Both the position numbers and the translations under genes were made by a program. The notes beneath the pieces are model-generated. The model worked only from the letters and a program-made list of their open reading frames with translations. It had not been told where the DNA came from and searched no databases. This document shows, one piece after another, positions 12,297 through 22,555 of a stretch of 64,000 bases of DNA. Within the stretch, counting starts at the first letter, position 1. Each line of letters starts with the position of its first letter. Source of the stretch: Fulvia fulva (taxonomy: Eukaryota > Ascomycota > Dothideomycetes > Mycosphaerellales > Mycosphaerellaceae); contig NC_063018.1 of assembly GCF_020509005.1 (NCBI RefSeq), positions 1,178,001 to 1,242,000 of the forward strand, written 5' to 3'.

Positions 12297-13058
12297 CTAG
12301 GCTAGGATGTTTGTGTCGTCTACGAAGCCTGACGCCGAAGTCTGAGGGGACGTAAGTAAGGGGATGAGGTCGGCCATAAAGATTAGGAATAGGATCGGGG
12401 ATAGCGTAGATCCTTGGGGGATTCCGGTCTCCACGTGTACCCTGTCGGATTTATACCTCCCGAGGACTATTCTCGTAGTCCTCTCTTTAAGGAAGGAGTG
12501 TATGAATCTCGTGGCCCATGCGGGGACTCCCTTCTGTCGGAGTATGTGGAGTAGTCTTTCGTGGGAGACGTTGTCGAATGCTCCGGAGATGTCTAGGGAG
12601 AGCAGCGATGCTGTTCTGTTCCGTCCATAGTGCCAGAGGGTTTGGATCTGTTCGGTTATCAGTTCCATTGCCGTAAGGGTTGAGCGGTTGCTTCTCCCTC
12701 CCATCTGTGTCTCCGGGAGGATGTTGTTCTCCTCGACCAGTTTTGTAAGTCTCTGGGCTACTACCTTCTCTAGGATCTTCCCTACTGTGTTTAGGAGCGC
12801 AATCGGTCTGTATGACTTGAGCCTGTTATAGTCTTCCTTCTGTGGCTTCCGGATAACTACTGTTAGGGAGTCTCTGTACGGCTTCGGATGGTAGCCTTTC
12901 CGTAGACAAGCAGTAAAGAGCTTAGCTAGGCTCGGGGCGATTTCCTCTTTACATTCCTTCAGTAGGAGGTTTGGGATTTTGTCGGGCCCTGGGGCCTTTC
13001 TTCCCTTAAGCTGTCCTATTACGGCCTTAACCTCGCCTGGCTGGACTGTCCAGTGCAT
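12297..13058 (-). pseudogene. LINE reverse transcriptase domain
   Basis: Open segment containing most of a non-LTR reverse transcriptase. It has the finger motif GRKAPGPDKIPN, then RPIALLNTVGKILEK, the LSLDISGAFDNVSH catalytic Asp block, GIPQGSTLSPILF, and the catalytic FVDD with two Asp. A stop codon directly follows the FVDDTNILA motif at 12297. The same frame is open again after it, apart from one more stop near 12135. The full-length protein is therefore interrupted by nonsense codons inside the palm/thumb region. Confidence 0.8.
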
Positions 13059-13116
13059 GTCTAGTGCAAGGAAGGAATCGTATTTAGCAAGCTAGCTACG
13101 AGATAAGGTGACAAGT

Positions 13117-13131
13117 CGGTGACGGGATATA
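13117..13131. repeat. 15-bp target-site duplication, right copy
   Basis: Identical to 10813-10827. It restores the cutinase reading frame right before the catalytic GYSQG motif. Confidence 0.85.
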
Positions 13132-13477
13132 GTCAGGGTGCTAGTGTTGTGCGGTATGCGTTGAATGAGGGACGGCTGGAGGGGGCGAGTGTGGGGGCTG
13201 TGGTTGTGTTTGGGGATCCTCGTAGGGACTAACGATCATGACCAAGATTTGTGTATATGGATAGGCTGACGATGCGATAGAGTACAAGACGAATGCGACT
13301 TTTGGGAGTGTACCGAGGGGGTTGGTGAAGGAGTACTGTAATGTGGGAGATTATGTCTGTCAGCAGGGGGTTGGGAATATCACGTGGGATCATATTGCGT
13401 ACATGAGTAATGGGGCGGCGCAGGATGCTGTGAGGGTTGTGTTGGATGTTACAGGGCTTGGTGAGGGGACGGCATGA

Positions 13478-13784
13478 TGAGGTGGTAGGGAGTTCTCCAA
13501 TTTAGGCGAGTGAAGATATACAGCGCGAAGGTCGTCACGTAGATGAGCATCATAGTACCGGTTGCGCGGTTTAATGCTGATATGGGGCAGTAGACCGCGT
13601 GGCCGAGGGTGCAGTCAGCCGGCAGGATGTTTCTGAAGATCGAAGAAGGAAATTACTGACTATCGAAAGATGCTCATCTAAATCCGCCCCAACGCCTTAT
13701 AGACCTATTTGCCAAACGCCTCGACGCCAACTCCAACCCATCATCCATGGCTCCAGCACCAGGCTCCCAAATACGACCTCGCGA
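13478..13784. other. intergenic, no gene seen
   Basis: Space between the 3' ends of the cutinase remnant (plus) and the PKS remnant (minus), which converge here. No motif or coding signal is supported. Confidence 0.5.
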
Positions 13785-16700
13785 TCATCTCAAGCCCTCC
13801 GCAAAACGGGTCGAAACGTGCTGTGCCCAATGCAGTCTCTGTTCAAACAGTCAGTACTCGATTTCCTCTCGTCATGGTGAAAGCGAACACATACCATCAT
13901 CTCAAAATAATCCGCATTCTCCACTTTCCCACACCTCACATTCGAGCCAGGCAGCAATGCGCCCCATCCTCCCGGGCCAAAATCTTTCCTCGTCTCCGTC
14001 AAGAACCCCCCGTCAGGAGAATCGCCAGGCTCCAACTGGAACGGTGCAGCACCCACACTGTCAATGATACTCCTTCCCGCCCAAAGAATGCTAACGTTAG
14101 GGATAGCACCAGACGGTAAGAAGGCGGCGTGGTAGGTGTGCAAAGCCTTCGTCATAGCCTTGAAATGAGGTATCAGCCATTCCGGCGGAGTTTTATCACT
14201 GCTGTTGCTCTTCTTCGAAGGCGGCGAGAATACTCCAAAGGAAGAGAGATAATCATACAACCGCTGAGGAAGTTCACCGAGACCCTTGGGAACGGGGGCG
14301 TCGACCAGGGCCAAGGTGTTGATCTTGTCGCCTTGTGAGTGCATAATCTGAGCACTGCGGAAGGCAAGAGCTCCGCCAGCTGACCAGCCAGCGAAATCGT
14401 AGGGGCCCATGGGCTGACGACGGCGGATCCCAGTGATGAACGCTTGGCAGATGTTGTCGAACGAGAAGTTTGACATGGCAGTTGCGTCTTTGAGGAAAGG
14501 AGGGTTGAGGCCGTAGACGATGAGATCTGGAGCCACGCGAGGGAGAGAGACGTAGCTTGTTGCGCTGCCGCTGCCGTCGGGGAAGAGGCAGAGCGAGCGT
14601 GCGGCGGTCTTGGTTGTGCCTTGAAGGGCGACTGAGGTGGCTGGTGGTATTCCGGTTTTGGATCCCTCGAAATCTGGAATGGTGAAACCATCGACCTGTG
14701 AGAGGGGTGCAGCCTGCTGATGGCGTGTTCCCGTCGAACGACGTGGGTCGTGAAGACGTGGTCGAGGCTGAGGGCGTGGAGGTGTTTCGGCCTGTTAGCC
14801 AGTCTTTCATGTCGTGCATAGTTGTGAAGTTGGCGAATTCGTCGGCGTCGAGCTCGATCTCTAGCTCGTCTCGGAAGCGAGAGGTCACGACTAGGGAAAG
14901 CAGAGAGTCAATGCCAACGTCGCTCAGGATCGTATCCTCTGTCAGGTCTGCCAGTAGGATCTGAGTTTCTTCGCACAGGATCTCCAAGGCTCGAGGATAC
15001 ATGCTGTCTTTCTGGATTGGTGTCGCCATGGGATTCTGAATCCGGGCTTGGGATACTGCTTGAGGTATGACAGCAGCTGGTGGGGGAGCAGTGTACTGCG
15101 CCTGATGTGGCAGAGACTCACGAGCCGTATTTTTTGCGTCGGTGGGGGTAGAGCTGGAGGTGAACAGACAGGCGCGGCGACAGGTGTAAGGGGTTGTGCG
15201 ATGTCTGGCGTTGGCGCATCAAGACCGAGAGCACTCTTCAGATTGCCGACGGTTCCACACGTGCTGATAAGTGACTCAGTATCAATGTCGAGGTCCATTT
15301 CCTCTCGAAGTCGGCCGCCAATCACCAAGGACAGCAGCGAGTCAACCCCAGCGTCGAGCAGATTGTGGTCATCGGTCAAGTCGTCCAAGGACAGCGCACT
15401 TTCCTCCGAGAGGATTGTAAGCAGCTGTTTATGCCTCTCACTCCCAGCTGATACACTCTGCATTGGCATTGGGGCTGCCACGGATGCAGGCGCTGGTGCT
15501 ACCGGCTGCGGTCCGTTGTGCGAGCTCGGAGACGCACTCGACTGCATGGATGCCATTGACAGTGGAGCCTGGTGTGCCACCGGTTGTGGTGCAGCAGTCT
15601 CTGTCGTTGGTATTGCATATTCCTCGTCTTTCGCCGCAAAGAAGCGCTTTACATCTGCAATCGTGGGATGATCGTCGAAAAAGCTCGTATCAGCTTCAAT
15701 GTCGAAGTGATCTGCAAATGCACCTGTAATGGTCAGGGTGAGCAGGGAGTCAACGCCAATATCCGCGAGAACAGTATCATCTTGTAGCTCGGCGATCGGT
15801 ACTCCGCTTTGCTCGGAGACGATTGCAAGAGCTTCAGGAATGCGACTTTTTGGGGTCGCTGACGGCACTCGATCTTCGCTTGAGGTTGTACCTGCACCGG
15901 GGGTAGTGGTGATAGAGTGAACTGCTGCCATAGCGCAGGAGCAGCCCTGACTGGCGCCGGCAGAGGCGTATCCGATGCTGCGGCTTTAGGCGCAGGTCCA
16001 GCTGTGGCAGCCCCAGCCTTGCCCTTCGACTTTCCAGAACTGGTCGACAGGATGAACTTCATCACCCTCCTTGAAACGTGCATGGAGCAGCATCCTCGAA
16101 TGGAAGCAACCACCCGGTCCTCAGACCAGACAATGATGTCGCCCTTGAACAGCCCCTTTCCGACCGGAACCCATCCTCACGTGGGTACCGTACGAACAGT
16201 CATGTCTGACAGGCCCATACACGTGGAACGAGTCCCAACCGTGATTGACATAGATGTCCTTGTCCAAATCCACTGTTTCATTGGCATTCATGGTGAAACC
16301 TGCAGATTGCGTAAAGCCATCAATGGCACCAGGATGGGTGTGGAAGGTCCCGCCTTGCTTCATCTGCGCGAAGCTGACCGTCGCTGACGCCTCCCAGGTG
16401 GAATCACTGTAGATGGTCTCGTCGATGCAACCATAGTCCTCGTGGAAGTCCGCGAGGGCTGAGATCATGTTGTATGCCATGTCACTATTGAAACGGTATG
16501 TGGAACCGGTCAGGCAATCTTGTCGCATTTCACTGTAGCGTGTCTTCGCAGCTTTGATCGGTGCACCCTCAAGGCTATGGGAGTGGTCGTTTGTTCTGAA
16601 GCTCAAACCCGCAGTCGCGTGTTTGACGATCTCCACGCCATTCTCATCTACTGTCTTGTAGAGTGCTTTGGCGTACTTCGTAACCCAGTCTAGTTGAACG

Positions 16701-17490
16701 CAAGTCTGCAGGGAATGAATCTTCCTGCTTGCTGGGATAAGAGGTTTCTCAATTCTCATGTTGCCAACGTCGACAATTCGTTCCGGTCCTGGTGGATTGT
16801 ACTTGTCCAAAATGTAGTTGCCTATCGTAAAAGTGATGTCCGCGTAGACTGATGGGGTGCATAAGCCTACGGCATCAACCTTGTGACCTTCCATCATAGG
16901 CATGATGTCAGGTCTGCAAACATCGGTTTCGACAATGAGCTCCAGACCAGTTGCAGTGTTGACTTCCGAGACGACTTTGTGAATAGAGCTCGATTCAAGC
17001 GTCGGCACATGCTTCGCCACAGCCGGAGCCGGCGCTGGGACTGGCATAGGCTCTGACACACTCAAAATAGGGTTGGCAACGCCCCCGGGAGGTGCATCTC
17101 CACAAGTCAGGAGGAAGTCTTATTTATAACGGATCCAATGCGATTGCAAGAAGTCCCAGCGATATTTTGGCAAATCGACGACTTTGCGCGCGTGGGGCCG
17201 TGCACGATCGTACCCATCCCATCTAATTAGTAGGCCAGTGGAATACAACGCGGCAAGAGTCTGCGTAAGTGTCTCCCAGCAGTCCTTGTTGCGTCGCAAA
17301 GTTGACAAGGTATTGAGCTCTGGACCAAGATTTGACTTGATCATGCCCCCGAGACAACAGGATGCGGACCAAACTCAATAGCGTACGTCTGGTTGCCGAT
17401 GACTTTCTCCTGAGCCGCGGTGTGCAAAGACTGTACGAAGTTGACAGGCTCACGGGCGTGACGTGCTGGGTAGTCTGGACGCCGAGCTAA
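13785..17490 (-). pseudogene. C-terminal half of a non-reducing polyketide synthase (AT end-PT-ACP-ACP-ACP-TE)
   Basis: Remnant of a fungal non-reducing iterative PKS. In order: the last part of the acyltransferase domain (HAREPVNF..., 17490-17150), the product-template domain (about 17065-16030, with the GHKVDAVGLCTPSVYAD active-site His motif), three acyl carrier domains (phosphopantetheine motifs GVDSLLTL, GVDSLLSL, GIDSLLSL) and a thioesterase (GWSAGG nucleophile, near 14390). SAT, KS and most of the AT are absent. Lesions seen: frameshift in the C-run at 17346-17350, TAA at 17120-17122, frameshift at about 16170, and further frame changes near 15930-16000, 15130 and 14720-14750. An 84-nt intron (13821-13904) fits before the last short exon. 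The thioesterase has Tyr where a catalytic His is expected (NADYFEMM). Three ACPs are known in some averufin/dothistromin-type PKSs, but product class cannot be assigned. Not functional as it stands. Confidence 0.82.
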
Positions 17491-17493
17491 CAG

Positions 17494-18021
17494 TTGCACC
17501 AGATTGGAGGCTCCAGCGGCCATGCCAGCATCACGCTTGCCCGTGCTTTCGAGAATCTTCACTTCATCGTGCAGGATTTGCCGGAAGTTATCGAAACATC
17601 CAAACGCCAAGCCGTTGGCCTGGAAAATGACATCCAGAATCGAGTCACCTTTGAAGGGTACAGCTTCGTCGACCAACAACCTGTCCAGGATGCCGACGTG
17701 TATCTCCTGCGTATGATACTCCACGATTGGGCCGACCAGGAAGCAAGAATAATTCTCCAGAATGTGCACGATGCCATGAAGCCCGGTGCCCGCTTGATCA
17801 TCATGGATACTGCGTCACCAGACTCCGGCACGATCAGCCCACCGCAAGAATCCCAGCTTCGTGTTCGAGACCTGACCATGCGCGAGACATTCAATGCCCA
17901 CGAGCGGGAGATGGAAGAGTGGGCAAACTTGTTGAAGGACGTGGACCAAGATTGGTGCATCAAGGGTGCCGTGTCGCCATTCGGTAGCAAGCTGAGTGTG
18001 ATGGAGGTTGCTTTCTCTTAG
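17494..18021 (+). pseudogene. C-terminal half of a plant-type O-methyltransferase
   Basis: Fragment of a SAM-dependent O-methyltransferase (Methyltransf_2 family), the type that methylates phenolic hydroxyls in fungal aromatic polyketide pathways. It opens abruptly inside the SAM-binding loop (IGGSSGHASITLARAF) and continues with the QDLPEV acidic motif, the catalytic LRMILHDW His and the IIMDTA strand, to a normal stop at 18019-18021. The N-terminal dimerisation half (about 200 residues) is missing. The first in-frame Met is not a true start. The fragment abuts the truncated PKS head to head within about 20 bp, which suggests both are leftovers of one biosynthetic cluster after a deletion or rearrangement. 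Confidence 0.8.
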
Positions 18022-19297
18022 CTGCCAATGCCCCTAACCGAGTGCTGGTGGAATGTGTTATTGCCATGATGAGCGTCGATGCAATCGATCGTATGATGCG
18101 GTGAACTTCACGCGGAGAAGGAAAAGCGCATCCAAGGATGACGAGGTAAACCACGTTTGCTTGACATCTCACGTGACCGTAACTTTCCCAGAGTCCAGAA
18201 CTTTTGCAAGCCGCAGCACATTCTTGCCAGCCATCACGCTTCGACTGAGCCTAATTGATCAACACTGTTTCTCACGCCAACGTAGTACTACTCCAATCGT
18301 TACCGCCGGAAAGGCCGCCGCCTGATGAGAGAGTGTCCTGATGTCGAACTCTGGCCTTGATGAGCCTGACTCGGCGCTTCAGCGGCGTGAGGAACTGTAG
18401 TCCTGATGCCTGCCTTACACAACGAGTGGCCAGTTTGTTGCTCGGAGCAGGCTCCCACGTTCGCGAATGAGTGGTGAGCAAACGAGACGGCTGCCGAAGT
18501 GCAACATCTGTAGCAAGTCGGACAGATCCAAGACAGTGCTGACTTCCAGAGCCTCGTCGTATAGGCTCAGACATGGCTATGCAGCTCTGGCCAGGGACAT
18601 GGGTCAGATGCCCCAGCTTCCACCGGCAATGCACGTTGTAAAGTCTATACCTCATACCGGTTGGCCGTGTCGTCAGTCCAAAGCTATCGCCAGCTCCGAC
18701 TCGTGCGAGAAGCGAACCCGATCCGCGTGGCTCTCGTGTTGATGGTTCAGCCTGATGAGGCCCCAGTGGCCTAACACTTGGCTCTCGAATCTATCGAAGC
18801 ATTCCACCATCTCGAACGGGCCGCTCACGACAGGCGCCTGTCCACTCGCAGGATCCCAGCATTTGGTGTCAACGGCAAAGTCACACGAAATTTGTACCAA
18901 TATCCAGCGATCACTGATATCATACAATGATCTGAATTAGATGATATGTCGACTGGGACGAGCCAAAGTGGACTTTGAACACATTGAAACTCCTCAGCAT
19001 ACTAGCACTGGTCATGCCACAATAGTAGGCGTTGCTGCACCATGGGTAAAGTCAGTAACACTTCTCGTGAGAGATTGTCGGTGCGAGCAAAGTCCTACGA
19101 AGCGCCGGTCTCTGCATGCAGGCTGCGTCGAGAGAGGAATGCTGGCTCCACATCCACATGCAAGTTGTGGTGGAGTCAAGCCCTTGGCCTACGGCATCTT
19201 GAAGATCTCCTTCCTTCCTTTCTATGTACGAAAGCGACAGAACAACTACCCTCTTCTCCCTACCGGTCAGCAACATCTCCATCACGATAGCAACACC
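18022..19297. other. intergenic, no gene seen
   Basis: About 1.3 kb with many short frames on both strands and none with family motifs. It may contain unrecognisable remains of the lost cluster. The right end includes the promoter of the RidA-like gene. Confidence 0.45.
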
Positions 19298-19833
19298 ATG
19301 CGTTTCGAAGTCATTGCTCTCATGGCCTTCGCCGCCCTGGCGTCCGCCACCCTCGCACCGAATTACACCTCCAAAGCCGGCGTGGAAATCTACAACCCAT
19401 CTTCCTTCTTCAACACAACCGGGCCATGGAGCTTAATGTCCCGAGCTGGCGACTATCTCTACATCTCTGGTACGCAGTGCCCAGCATCAGAATAACACGA
19501 TTTGACGGCCATGCTCACCCTCACCCAGGCATGCGCGGCATCCACCAAGAGAACAGCACCCTTACACCAACCGGCTTGCCCCGCGTCCGCAAAGCATACG
19601 AGAACATGCGTGATCTCGTCGAGCTGGCCGGCATCGAATTGACAGATTGTGCCCGCCTCGTTGTGTATGTGACCGATATGTATAGGTACAGACCCATGTG
19701 CAACGAAGTACAGATCGAGCTTTGGGGTGAGGATGCGAGTCGGTATCCGCCGAGGACGATTCTTGAAGTTGATCGGTTGAATGATGATGATACCGTTGAG
19801 GTTGAGGGCACGTTCTACTGGCCTAGGGTGTGA
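19298..19833 (+). CDS. secreted RidA/YjgF-family protein
   Basis: Predicted 158-residue protein from exons 19298-19469 and 19529-19833, with a 59-nt intron. A signal peptide is evident (MRFEVIALMAFAALASATLA), followed by the RidA/YER057c/UK114 fold. That fold shows YISG, the ENMRDLVELAGIELTDCARLVVYVTDM helix-strand block (only part of the domain quoted), and RTILEVDRL, which holds the family Arg. Typical RidA proteins deaminate reactive enamine/imine intermediates in the cytosol or mitochondria. A secreted version is a fungal subfamily of unknown substrate. The domain is complete and the frame is clean. Sitting between degraded genes, it is one of the few intact genes in this zone. Confidence 0.78.
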
Positions 19834-20283
19834 GGAGTGGAGGGGGACGTTTGTGACATGATGATGCACTGTCATTCTGAGCAGGTCTTCGTTGGCTGAG
19901 ATGCGGTAATTATGAACGTATGGGTGTGGTCCCGCCATGACAGACAGCACATGCGACCGCATGCCAATGATTGTAGTGTAGGGCCGTGCAGTACCATCCG
20001 AATGCACAATTTTTGTTCTCGTCGGCCTAAGGTGACGGCCATTGAGTACGTAAACGAAGCAGATCCATCAGCATGCCACATGACGCAGGTTATTCTGCAA
20101 CGAATCTGTTCCCGCAGCACTCGGTGCAATGCCGTCGGAAAGTGACAGAAAGGGCGTACAAGGTCGAGACAGAAGATCAAAGAGTTGTGCGAAGTGAGAC
20201 TGCGGTTTACACGCGCCCTATATGCTGGGCGAAGCTAAGTCACAAAGTACCACAGTGGCGATCGAATCGTACGTATCCAGTCC
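19834..20283. other. intergenic between convergent genes
   Basis: 3' flanks of the RidA-like gene and of the broken HET gene. Only short shadow frames are visible. Confidence 0.45.
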
Positions 20284-22418
20284 TCACACCAAACTCACCA
20301 CATCGACCTCAGCCCCATCAAACATGCCCACGGGGCCCCTTCCTAGTCCAATTCGCCGATGAACATTGTACTCTTCTGTATTTGTCTGTAACAGCACAAG
20401 AACCAGAAAGCTTCGGCAGTCAGTCTTGTCGTTCATCTGAGGCAGCAGGAGATACGTGACTTGCAAACCAGGAACGAGGCTCTCTGCACAATCGGGTTGC
20501 ATGGTGCCACAAGCACTCATGTCACGGTCGTAGAGTGGAAAGTAGCCTCTCTTCCTGTCGGCCAGGTCCGAAGGCAAGGGGCCAAGGGACGTGCCATGCA
20601 CCAGAGGACCTGCAAGGACGACCGTGCATGCTTCGAGTATGCCGAAGAGATCGTTATCTTTGTGTTTGACGTGGCAGGAGATCATTCCTGTAGACCTGGT
20701 ATCTGGTGACTGAGCTGATCGGGATGTTGTAAAAGGCATGTGCGTATGTGAGCCTTCAAATGTGACTGCATCGTCTATTGCTGCCCACGAGAAGGATGGG
20801 GCGCGCCATTGGGTCGGTCTATGTTGCAGTGTGAACAGGTCTGCGATCGTAGTTTCCCAGGCTAGCATTGAAACTAGGTCATTGCTCCAAAGGCCGGCTA
20901 CATAGACCCGGCCTTCTTCGAATCCGCGATTCTCTCTCGCAAAGGCCAATGCCAGACCTGATAGTGCCAGTAGCTTGTCATCAGGATTGGTCAGCTGCAA
21001 TGTGCTGTATGCCTCAATGAGAGACTCCCACCGTGGCGGGTATGCAAGACCGTGGCGCCTGGTTGGCCTGCCATTGAGGACATCGCTGTACACAACTTTG
21101 GAGAAGTCGACTTGGTGAACGCCGCATTCGTCCTGAACGATGTGGCCATCTTCTGCAATGGTAGCTTGGTTGCACTCCCAGAAAATCTGAGATTTGGTGA
21201 AGTGGACGATTCGAGGTGAAAGAACCCTCTCCTGGAAGATCCATCCTCTTGTTGCTAGGCTAGACTCATTGGCGTGTTGTTTAAACAGCTCTTTCTGGTT
21301 GAATTGCCATCCATCTGCACTAGATCTGCGCAGGAATACGGTAGTCATGCGACCACCGAGGGTTTCGTGAAGAGGAAAAGACAATGGTGCCAAAACAGCA
21401 CGAGGGTGGAGAAAGCCGTGCCGACACGATCGTCCTCGCCAGGGCGCCCATCGGCAAATATAGTGAAGTAAGCCTTGCTATAGACGTCGGCCATGCGAGA
21501 AGCTTCTCGTCTCCAGTCTCTTTTCGAATCTTGAATGATGCACAATGAGTCTACCCAGATGTACTGAATGTCAAGACGGAGTGCTACCTGGATGGCGTCC
21601 GTGCTGGTAGGGGGCACATCATCTAGCCAAAACTGGTCGTATCGCTCCTCGATGTTGGATTTGGTGGTGGCCCATCGCGGCATCGGGCCCTGCGACCATC
21701 GGTGGCTCAGCGCTATGTACTTGCAGTCGGCGGGAAGACGTCTCTTGTAAGTGTTGACTAATCGCACGTATGTGCCAGAGCCCCGATCAAGCGCAATGAG
21801 TCTCTTCGGCAGTCCGAGATTTGAGATAGCGGTCCCGCAGGCCGTATGATTCTGTGCGCACGATGCAATCCAGCCGCGAATCAATCTCAGAGGCGCGTCA
21901 TCGAGAGGGTGCGAGACGATATTAGTATCGCACTGGATCCTGTGTCCGGCTTACGTAGCGTAAGCGCACGTTCTGTAAAGGTTTCTGGGTGAAATACTCT
22001 CATGCGTATAGATCCCAACCGATGCCTTATACTGAGGCTCGCAGTAGCTTTGACATGCCGCGAAGTCTCTCGATCCTATTGAGACTCGACGACCTGGTAG
22101 AGTGTTGCATCCACATCCGTACGCGGCTGAGACGTCTAACGATCTGAGCACATTAGGCTGGTCACAGCCATGGTGATTACCGTTGGACAGTCGGACGATG
22201 ATCTGTAGCGAAGCTCGTTGCGCCAAAGTCTTGTCGGGATCTAGTACTTCAGTCATGAGCTGACATAGCCCGCAGTGTCGAGCACTGTTGAGCAAGTCCC
22301 AGTAGGATGGCCAGTGCAGGTAGCCGCTCTTCGAAGTCAAGTCATCGATTGTCATACCGGCACACTTCGCGCAAAGATCGCCGCGAGCCTGCGATCCCAT
22401 CGATGGTATGGCTGACAT
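20284..22418 (-). pseudogene. HET-domain protein gene with two lesions
   Basis: Gene for a heterokaryon-incompatibility (HET) family protein, a class that triggers cell death on contact with non-self strains in fungi. It starts at 22418 with a zinc-knuckle-like Cys pattern (LCAKCAGM, HCGLCQLM). The HET core includes YIALSHRWSQG, IQVALRLDIQYIWVDSLCIIQDS, the EASRMADVYSKA block and, further on, RGWIFQERVLSPRIVHF. Two interruptions are visible: TAA at 21951-21953, between the N-terminal Cys region and the core, and a one-base frameshift at about 21411-21416, in the middle of the core. A 76-nt intron could hide the first, but would also remove a conserved DDAPLRLIRGW segment. The frameshift has no splicing explanation. 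Probably inactive. Confidence 0.75.
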
Positions 22419-22555
22419 ATCATGTCACGGTATGTGTGTCGAACGCTTTGGACGACTCGACGCAGACATTTTCCAGCTGAAGTCCAACGTCGCTTACCAT
22501 AGCTATACGCCACGGTGGCTGTTGCGCAGTGCATGCATCTCGCTTGAGTGCCCTG

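Larger units (their letters stand above)
10828..13116 (-). mobile_element. 5'-truncated non-LTR (LINE) retrotransposon
   Basis: 2,289-bp element read on the minus strand and bounded by a 15-bp target-site duplication. It starts abruptly at the beginning of the reverse transcriptase domain: the endonuclease and ORF1 are missing, the usual 5' truncation of LINEs. The reverse transcriptase is followed by a C-terminal region with a Cys/His knuckle and about 185 bp of 3' UTR ending in an A/T-rich tail (AATAATATATA type), not poly-A. I see no RNase H motif between RT and knuckle, although many fungal Tad-like elements have one. In-frame stops and a poly-C frameshift near 11979-11990 show it is dead. 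Confidence 0.85.
10445..13477 (+). pseudogene. cutinase family gene split by a LINE insertion
   Basis: Remains of a secreted serine esterase of the cutinase/acetylxylan esterase fold, an enzyme that hydrolyses cutin or other polyesters outside the cell. A signal-peptide-like start (MHLLTTSILATLATA) begins at 10445, but the mature domain continues in another frame, so a frameshift lies at about 10495-10540. The next block carries the oxyanion-region motif FARGTNEPGNIGDTVG. At TGY the gene is broken by the 2.3-kb LINE. It resumes at 13117 with the catalytic-serine motif GYSQG. A normal 59-nt intron (13222-13280) follows, then the Asp/His part (GDYVC...DHIAYMSNG) and the stop at 13475-13477. It has at least two lesions, so it is not expected to make enzyme. 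All catalytic motifs remain recognisable, so inactivation is probably recent. Confidence 0.8.

Noticed and set aside
17341..17769. Minus-strand frame running from the PKS AT fragment across the O-methyltransferase
   Set aside because: Only the last part, up to about 17490, is PKS-like. The rest is the antisense of the O-methyltransferase fragment.
18941..19495. Longer upstream extension of the RidA-like frame
   Set aside because: The extension has no start context and would bury the clear signal peptide that begins at 19298.
21900..21995. 76-nt intron to bypass the stop in the broken HET gene
   Set aside because: It would delete the DDAPLRLIRGW segment, which resembles a conserved part of the family, and the later frameshift would remain.
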